A stretch of 64,000 nt of DNA from Pseudoxanthomonas wuyuanensis (lineage in GTDB: Bacteria; Pseudomonadota; Gammaproteobacteria; Xanthomonadales; Xanthomonadaceae). Positions 59,123-64,000 of this stretch are shown here, piece by piece (position 1 is the first letter of the stretch; each line of letters opens with the position of its first letter). Both the position numbers and the translations under genes were made by a program. The DNA lies in assembly GCF_900215535.1 (NCBI RefSeq), contig NZ_OCND01000001.1:682001-746000 (forward strand), written 5' to 3'. Below the pieces are notes generated by a model. That model saw only the letters and a program-made list of their open reading frames with translations. It was not told where the DNA came from and made no database searches.

Positions 59123-59463
59123 ACGGGGGCGGCAGGATTGAGCGCCCAGAAGGAGAGCAGGTGATAACCGACCGCCAGCCACGACCGCAGCAATGCCGGC
59201 GAGGGATACCCAACGTCCGGGATTCGAGGTGCCAGGAGCACAACCGCGATCATCGCGAACGTAGCCGCGTCCAGAACGTTCTGCAATGGCCATATCGCTG
59301 GTTGTAGACGGCTAAGACTTCAAAGGACCACGCCTGCGTGAAGGGAAGCTTCATCTCCGGAGCCGGCAGTGATGGCGATACGATTGTCCCTGGCTTCGGA
59401 CTCCCAGCCTCGACTCAGATGGGCGACGGCGTCTTCGGCGGGAATGGATTTCCCATGTGCAAG
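59123..59463. other. Gap between cusA and the nitroreductase
   Basis: About 340 bp. On the minus strand a 66-codon frame (59286-59086) reads FAMIAVVLLAPRIPDVGYPS and WLAVGYHLLSFWALNPAAPV, membrane-like sequence with only a TTG start. It may be a remnant of a membrane-protein gene or a small unannotated protein. The rest shows no recognisable feature. Confidence 0.35.
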
Positions 59464-60567
59464 CTAGATCAGCACGGCTTGCATCGGACGCCGCAGCGAG
59501 CGAGGCATCAGCTGGCCGCGGCCGAAGCGCACAACCAGATCCGCCCTGCGCTCGCCGATACCAAGAAAGCCGCCGAACTGCGGCCGCAGCGCTGCAACTT
59601 CGACGGGCTGATTGAGGAACGCATTGCGAATGCCGAGCGCCGTGGCTTGCAGCGCAAAGCGCTGATAGCAACGTCCGGCTTCGATCCAATGCTCCCTATC
59701 ATCGTGCTCGGAAACAAAAACGGCGATTACCGCCGAGCTACGCACCTGCGCTGCGTACTTGTCGTTTTCGCGCTGCGGCGTAAGGAATAGATCGAACAGG
59801 CGGCTGCCCAGCCAGCGTGGCGCGGTCGGATTTCCCGTCGCGCCGGTGAACAGGCCATCGCCGGTGCGTACCGCCTCATCTTCGTTGAACCGTATCCACG
59901 CCTTCAGTTCATCGATGAAGGCGGGATCATGCATCTGGGCAGTGTTGCCCTGAACGACGTAGTCCAGGATGTTGTCCGTGGCGGAGCTTTCGGTAAAGAG
60001 CAGGACCTGCACGCCTTCGCCGCTGCCTGCGAGCTCGAGCTTCGTCAGCTCCGGGCCGGAGAGCGGCGTTCCGTCGTACGGCGAGCGCGTGCATTGGCGC
60101 TCTGGAATAGCCTGGAACAACGGCGAGACGATGGCGCGGGTCGGCATCAGCGCGAAGTCGAGCGCGCCGTCCAGTTCCGAACGGAAGCGGCTTTCGGCCA
60201 TCAGGCCATGGGCCATCGCCGCCTGCGCCAGGTTTTCTGCGGCGCATCCGAGCGAGACGAAGAGGTGATGATCGTCTGGGTCGACGGCAGGACACCGTCG
60301 CGAGAAGTCCGGCAGTATTGCCACTGCGCCATCGCCGATGCTGAACTTCCAGCATTGCGTGTTGTGACTGGAAGGCGCCAGCGTCGCATAGCGGACGAGC
60401 TCGCGTAGCACGGCAGTGGGATCGCCCGGATGCCCATCGCGGTGGCGCCAGGTTCGCTGGACTGCGGCGTCGTAGCTTTCGCTTTCGCTTTTTACCGTGC
60501 AGCCGGATGCCGCTACCGAAGCGGCTGCTGCGGCGGCGTTACCAAGAAAGAGTCGTCTGCTGAGCAT
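59464..60567 (-). CDS. Acg-family nitroreductase-like protein with Tat/lipoprotein signal
   Basis: A 367-residue protein of the Acg/Rv3131-type FMN-binding fold. LVRYATLAPSSHNTQCWKFS matches the FMN-site block of this group, and a second half-site is likely in FLGIGERRADLVVRFGRG. The N-terminus has S-R-R-L-F-L-G (twin arginine) and then SVAASGC, a possible lipobox, suggesting a Tat-exported lipoprotein. In Mycobacterium, Acg belongs to the DosR dormancy regulon, which fits the low-oxygen island. The start is at MLSRRLFLGN. It probably shares a transcript with the FNR-controlled 2Fe-2S remnant upstream. Confidence 0.82.
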   Translation of the reverse strand: MLSRRLFLGNAAAAAASVAASGCTVKSESESYDAAVQRTWRHRDGHPGDPTAVLRELVRYATLAPSSHNTQCWKFSIGDGAVAILPDFSRRCPAVDPDDHHLFVSLGCAAENLAQAAMAHGLMAESRFRSELDGALDFALMPTRAIVSPLFQAIPERQCTRSPYDGTPLSGPELTKLELAGSGEGVQVLLFTESSATDNILDYVVQGNTAQMHDPAFIDELKAWIRFNEDEAVRTGDGLFTGATGNPTAPRWLGSRLFDLFLTPQRENDKYAAQVRSSAVIAVFVSEHDDREHWIEAGRCYQRFALQATALGIRNAFLNQPVEVAALRPQFGGFLGIGERRADLVVRFGRGQLMPRSLRRPMQAVLI

Positions 60568-60654
60568 CAGTGGCTCCTTGTCCGGCAAGAGCGGATGTCC
60601 GATCGTCGGACGATAGTGTCTGGCTTACCATGGCGTGTCCTTGATCTCGCAGCT

Positions 60655-60882
60655 CTAGGGCAGCGGCTCGTGGCAGCCAGGGCGGTTATGGAAAGGCAGG
60701 CCTGGGCCTGCGGAGATTTCGACCGTGCATGACCAGCATTGGCCGACCGGGGCCAGACGATCGTCGTGGCGTAACGTCGGGACCTCTATTCCCAAGGCGC
60801 GCAAGGCCTGCAGCACGCTCAGGCCGGCCGGGAACTCGCGTTCCTTGCCGTCGACCACGACCTTCAGCCGTGCCACGTTCAT
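60655..60882 (-). pseudogene. Truncated 2Fe-2S ferredoxin-domain remnant
   Basis: Seventy-five codons resemble the start of NuoG/formate dehydrogenase-type [2Fe-2S] domains: VVVDGKEREFPAGLSVLQAL, IEVPTLRHDDRLAPVGQCWS and CTVEIS. The first ligand Cys is replaced by Arg (TLRHDD), and the protein stops soon after NRPGCHEP instead of continuing for hundreds of residues. It is therefore most likely a decayed gene, although the FNR box in front and the downstream nitroreductase could keep it transcribed. Confidence 0.65.
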
Positions 60883-60917
60883 GCAGGCATCTTAGCGGCG
60901 TATCGTTTGCCGAACCG

Positions 60918-60931
60918 TTGATCCCGATCAA
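60918..60931 (-). promoter_or_regulatory. FNR-type box (perfect)
   Basis: TTGAT-CCCG-ATCAA, full consensus, 36-49 bp upstream of the 2Fe-2S remnant. At -41.5 the transcript would begin almost at its ATG and continue into the nitroreductase gene. Confidence 0.72.
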
Positions 60932-61001
60932 CATCGCGGCGGTGCAGGTGCCCGCAGTGGGTGCGCGTGTTGTCGGGATCCACGCCGCGAATCGGCTGAT
61001 G

Positions 61002-61042
61002 TCCCGGCGGCGTACCGGCTGCTGCAGCGGCGTCAGCTGTCG
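61002..61042 (+). pseudogene. Remnant of a second cusA 3' end (41-bp repeat, right copy)
   Basis: The stretch TCCCGGCGGCGTACCGGCTG and following bases match 59055-59095 at 38 of 41 positions in the same orientation. No other part of an RND gene is present on either side. Confidence 0.65.
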
Positions 61043-61110
61043 CCTCGACGGGACGCCTCGCCCGCGCCAACGGTGATGCCAAGTTAGTGGCCCGATGATG
61101 GTGGCGCCGC

Positions 61111-61314
61111 TTAGTTCTGCCGCAGCCGCTGCCCCGGTTGCGCCAGGTCCGCAAAGAACTGCTCGCGCACCAGCTGCCGGCCAGCTCCTGGCATGCGCAG
61201 GATCGCCGCCGGGTGCCAGGTCGCCATGGCCTGCGCGGATCCACGCGGCTGCCAGCTGCCACGCTCCTGAGTCAGCCGCAAGCATAGGCGTGCAAAGTGA
61301 ACGCTTTCGCCACC
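61111..61314 (-). pseudogene. C-terminal fragment of a family 4/UdgX-type uracil-DNA glycosylase
   Basis: A minus-strand frame ending at TAA (61111-61113) reads LRLTQERGSWQPRGSAQAMA, then TWHPAAILRMPGAGRQLVRE and QFFADLAQ. The A-T-x-H-P-A-x-I-L-R motif and the R-G-x-W segment before it are the C-terminal active-site region of thermostable or UdgX-type uracil-DNA glycosylases. A stop codon closes the frame upstream (about 61317), so only about 60 codons survive. The gap 60883-61420 otherwise has no intact gene. Confidence 0.6.
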
Positions 61315-61420
61315 TCACTGCCCATAGCGATTCGTTCACACCGTCTTGCCGCTACGGTGGCAAAGCTTGTTGCGTGCAACTCTGGTTCAACGCCCCTACG
61401 ACAGGTTTTCCCGCGACGAC

Positions 61421-62551
61421 ATGAACGCCACAACGGCCAGCGCTGTTTCCGCCGAACGCACTGCCGCGACAGCGGTCGGGCGCATGGATGCGGTGGATCT
61501 GGCGCGCGGCATCGCGGTGGCGCTGATGATCCTCAGCCATGGCGTCAACGGGCTGCTGCCATTCGACGATTTCACCGACTGGGGGTTGGTGCCGGTGCAT
61601 GCGGTCACCAAGGTCGCCTCGACGCTGTTCTTCATCGTGTTCGGCGTTGCGCTGGGGATCGCGTTCGTACCCAAGACCAACCGGCCCGACTGGGCGCAGC
61701 GCCGCAACCGGCTGCTGCTGCGCGGACTGTTGATACTGTTCTGGTACAAGGCGCTGACGGTGATCGAGATGTATGGCCAGCACAGCCGCGGCGAGATCGC
61801 CGACACCTTGCTGTACCGCGATTTTCCTTCCTATGTCGAGGTTCTTGGCTTTTACGCCGTTGCGCTGCTGTGGCTGCCATGGCTGCTGCCGCTGTGGGCG
61901 CGCACGCCGGCCTGGTTGCGCTGGAGCAGTCCGTTGCTGCTGGCGGGGCTATCGTGGTGGCTGCTGCGTCATTTCGATTTCTGGGGAGTGCCGCAACTGC
62001 AGGCACTACTGGTCGAGCATCCGGACTACTACACCTGGGGGCAGCTGGCGCGCGGGCCGCTGGTGCTGCTGGGCCTGCTGATAGGCGGCCTGTTGCTGCC
62101 ACGTTACCGGGATGCCGGCCAGCGGATCGCATTGGCGGGGGCGCTCGCGGCGATCGGTGCCGTGCTGCTGGTGCTGTTCCAGCAACTGGCGGGCGCCGGG
62201 CGTGAGGAGGTGCTGCAGAGCATCGCCCGCAATGCCGGCAAGCACCCGCCGGAGCTGATGTTCATGCTGTTCAGCATGGGCGGTGCGCTGTTGTTGCTGG
62301 CCTTGTCCCTGGCCGGCGGGCAGGCGCTGGCGCGGCTGCTGAGGCCGCTCACCATCATCGGCACCAACGCGCTGATGGCGTTCATTTTCCACATCACCGT
62401 GATCTTTGTGCTGTTCCGCGATGCGCTGGGCTACCTGCATGCGGTTTCCTACCCGTATGCGCTGGCGTTGACGCTGCTGCTGATCGCGGCGACTTCGCTG
62501 TGGATCTGGTTGTGGGAGCGGATGTGGGCGATGTGGCGGAGGAAGCGCTGA
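61421..62551 (+). CDS. Multipass membrane protein, DUF1624/acyltransferase-like
   Basis: A 376-residue protein with about ten hydrophobic helices. The first, RMDAVDLARGIAVALMILSH, with its D-x-x-R-G-x-A and S-H residues, is typical of DUF1624 and other membrane acyltransferases (heparan-alpha-glucosaminide N-acetyltransferase-like). Later helices include FFIVFGVALGIAF and NALMAFIFHITVIFVLFRDA. It might acetylate a surface glycan. The start is ATG (MNATTASAVS). Its stop overlaps the next start (TGATG), so it is cotranscribed with the serine hydrolases. Confidence 0.75.
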   Translation: MNATTASAVSAERTAATAVGRMDAVDLARGIAVALMILSHGVNGLLPFDDFTDWGLVPVHAVTKVASTLFFIVFGVALGIAFVPKTNRPDWAQRRNRLLLRGLLILFWYKALTVIEMYGQHSRGEIADTLLYRDFPSYVEVLGFYAVALLWLPWLLPLWARTPAWLRWSSPLLLAGLSWWLLRHFDFWGVPQLQALLVEHPDYYTWGQLARGPLVLLGLLIGGLLLPRYRDAGQRIALAGALAAIGAVLLVLFQQLAGAGREEVLQSIARNAGKHPPELMFMLFSMGGALLLLALSLAGGQALARLLRPLTIIGTNALMAFIFHITVIFVLFRDALGYLHAVSYPYALALTLLLIAATSLWIWLWERMWAMWRRKR

Positions 62552-63681
62552 TGCTGCGGTTCTGGCTGCGGGTTTCGCTGGCGGCATGGCTGCTGACCGG
62601 AACATCGCCGGCAGGGCAGGCCGCGCAGGCGCCTGCGCCGCCGGCCAGGCCCGCGGACGACAGCGCCGCAATACTGGCGCCGTCGTGGGCACCGGCGCTG
62701 CAGGCGCGGCTGCAGGCGGTTGAAAAGCGCTTCTCCGGGCGGATAGGGGTGTACCTGCACCATCTGGGACGCAACGAATCTCTGTCCTACCACGCCGATG
62801 AGCCGTGGTATCTGGCCTCCGGCGTCAAGGTGCCGGTTGCGATCGCGGTACTGCGTGAAGTCGAACAGGGCAGGCTGGCACTGGATACGCGCGTGCGCCT
62901 GCAGGAAAGCGACTTCGTCGATGGCGCCGGCCAGACCAACAGCTATCCGGCAGGCACCCGGCTGCGGGTGTCGTTCCTGCTCGAGCAGATGATCATCCAC
63001 AGCGACAACACCGCAAGCGATGCGTTGATCCGGACCGTTGGCCTGGACCAGGTCAATTCGGTCGCCACCGAACTGTTGGCCACCAACAAGCTGATCGTCA
63101 CTTCGCTGTCGGACGTGCGCCGGCTTACCTATGCCATGTTCGATCCGCGCGCGGCCGGACTGAGCTCGCAGCAGCTGCTGGCATTGCGGCGTACGCCCGC
63201 CGGGGAAGCCAGGGTGCGGCAACTGGCGACGATACTGGGCGTGTCGGCCGAGGACTTTCTGCTGCCGGATCTGGACAGCGCGTTCGAGGCGTACTACGCC
63301 ACCGAGGTCAATACCGCTCCGCTCAGCGATTTCGGCCGCATGCTGGCGACGCTTTCCGATGGCCTGGCGCTGAATCCGGAAGGTACCGCCTATCTGCTGA
63401 ACCTGATGTCGCGGGTAAAGACCGGCGAGCAGAGAATCAAGGCGCGGCTGCCGGTGGCGTCGCGGTTCGCCCACAAGACCGGCACCCAGCACCGCCGCGT
63501 CTGCGACCTGGGCATCGTCGCCACGCCGGTGGGCCGACGGCAGGAACGCGTGGTCATCGCGGCATGCGCGCGTGGCGGTACGCAGGCTGCAGGCGAACGG
63601 GCGCTTCGCGAAATCGCCGCTGCTGTGACCGCATCCGGTCTGTGGACGCTGCCCAGCCCCACTGGGCGGGTGCCGCGATGA
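62551..63681 (+). CDS. Class A beta-lactamase-fold serine hydrolase
   Basis: A 376-residue exported protein with signal sequence RVSLAAWLLTGTSPAGQAAQ. It has the penicillin-interacting triad: S90-G-V-K93, S151-D-N153 and K309-T-G311. It is about 90 residues longer than true class A beta-lactamases and I see no clear E166-type loop, so a D,D-peptidase, esterase or other cell-wall role is more likely than drug hydrolysis. It overlaps the gene before it, and the stop overlaps the paralogue after it. Confidence 0.82.
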   Translation: MLRFWLRVSLAAWLLTGTSPAGQAAQAPAPPARPADDSAAILAPSWAPALQARLQAVEKRFSGRIGVYLHHLGRNESLSYHADEPWYLASGVKVPVAIAVLREVEQGRLALDTRVRLQESDFVDGAGQTNSYPAGTRLRVSFLLEQMIIHSDNTASDALIRTVGLDQVNSVATELLATNKLIVTSLSDVRRLTYAMFDPRAAGLSSQQLLALRRTPAGEARVRQLATILGVSAEDFLLPDLDSAFEAYYATEVNTAPLSDFGRMLATLSDGLALNPEGTAYLLNLMSRVKTGEQRIKARLPVASRFAHKTGTQHRRVCDLGIVATPVGRRQERVVIAACARGGTQAAGERALREIAAAVTASGLWTLPSPTGRVPR

Positions 63682-64000
63682 GCCGCTGGCTTGGCCGCAC
63701 CGTCGCCATCGCGCTGATGCTGGCGCTGGTTTCGACCGCCTGCCAGCGCCAGGATCCGGCGCAACGCGAGGCGGTGGCAACGGATGTTCCGGCCGATGCG
63801 CCGGCGTGGGTGGCAGCGCTGGCGGAGCGGGTCGAACGCATCGATCGAGCCATGCCGGGCGAATTTGGCGTCTACGTGAAACGTCTTGGCGAGAATGATG
63901 GCATCCTCGACCGCGGTGGCGACCGCCGCTGGTATCTGTCCTCGACCATCAAGGTGCCGGTGGCCATGGCCGTGCTGGAGCAGGTGGATGAAGGCGAGCT
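63678..64000 (+). CDS. Second serine hydrolase paralogue, lipoprotein (partial)
   Basis: The first 107 codons are visible. MSRWLGRTVAIALMLALVST followed by ACQ has a lipobox (S-T-A-C, Cys22). MPGEFGVYVKRL and WYLSSTIKVPVAMAVLEQVD repeat the layout of the previous protein, with the catalytic S89-x-x-K92. The ATGA overlap couples it to the previous gene. It runs off the window end. Confidence 0.8.
   Translation, partial: MSRWLGRTVAIALMLALVSTACQRQDPAQREAVATDVPADAPAWVAALAERVERIDRAMPGEFGVYVKRLGENDGILDRGGDRRWYLSSTIKVPVAMAVLEQVDEGE

Noticed and set aside
60686-61339. A 217-codon minus-strand frame across the gap before the DUF1624 gene
   Set aside because: Its sequence is compositionally random. 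The overlapping fragments (2Fe-2S domain, glycosylase tail) lie in other frames and explain the region better.

Overview
The window is high-GC chromosomal DNA whose gene order (clpS-clpA, infA-aat, trxB, ftsK-lolA-rarA-crcB; nudJ-mnmA-hflD) points to a gammaproteobacterium of the Xanthomonadaceae/Lysobacteraceae (Lysobacter/Luteimonas/Stenotrophomonas relatives). An L2-like Tat-exported class A beta-lactamase with a divergent LysR regulator and many short palindromic intergenic repeats fit the same group. This is inferred from content; no search was run.

Region 1 (1-26 kb) is mostly core genome: the end of a PIN-domain protein, acnB, hflD/mnmA/nudJ, clpS/clpA, infA, aat, two acetyltransferases, trxB, ftsK, lolA and rarA. 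Set into it is a tightly coupled seven-gene operon (3570-10748). It encodes a KAS III-like ketosynthase, two acyl carrier proteins, an acyltransferase-like protein, an asparagine-synthase-like amidotransferase, an acyl-AMP ligase and an NAD-synthetase-like amidating enzyme. It looks like an uncharacterised ACP-dependent amide or acyl-modification pathway and has a copy of a large palindromic repeat on each side. Five relatives of that repeat occur between 3 and 26 kb. Their stems keep pairing while their sequences change, so they behave as structured, possibly mobile elements.

Region 2 (26-39.7 kb) holds a paired CrcB fluoride-channel operon with a DUF190 gene and a secretion operon resembling the Fap functional-amyloid system: a glycine-rich exported protein, two small exported proteins, a periplasmic C39 peptidase and a coiled-coil plus beta-barrel outer-membrane protein. 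The two small proteins share a D-x-x-R-L-x-x-[LM]-R-G-G motif that the C39 peptidase could cut. An MrfAB-like DNA repair pair, an exported HExxH protease and the beta-lactamase/LysR pair follow.

Region 3 (39.7-61 kb) looks like a low-oxygen or dormancy island: an RNR-like protein, a Crp/Fnr regulator, an alcohol dehydrogenase, a phosphoribosyltransferase-hydrolase fusion, a ferric-reductase-like flavocytochrome, a VIT-family protein, cytochrome b561, a LuxR-like protein, CBS, hibernation and universal stress proteins, a PRPP-synthase paralogue, an AMP/thymidine phosphorylase and an Acg-type nitroreductase. Six FNR-type boxes (TTGAT-N4-ATCAA or near matches) lie upstream of these genes. A Cus-like metal efflux operon (52.7-59.1 kb) is embedded in it. 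The right edge (60.6-61.3 kb) is a graveyard of gene fragments, including a 41-bp near-duplicate of the cusA 3' end.

Region 4 (61.4-64 kb) has a multipass membrane protein followed by two tandem class A beta-lactamase-fold serine hydrolases, the second cut off by the window end.
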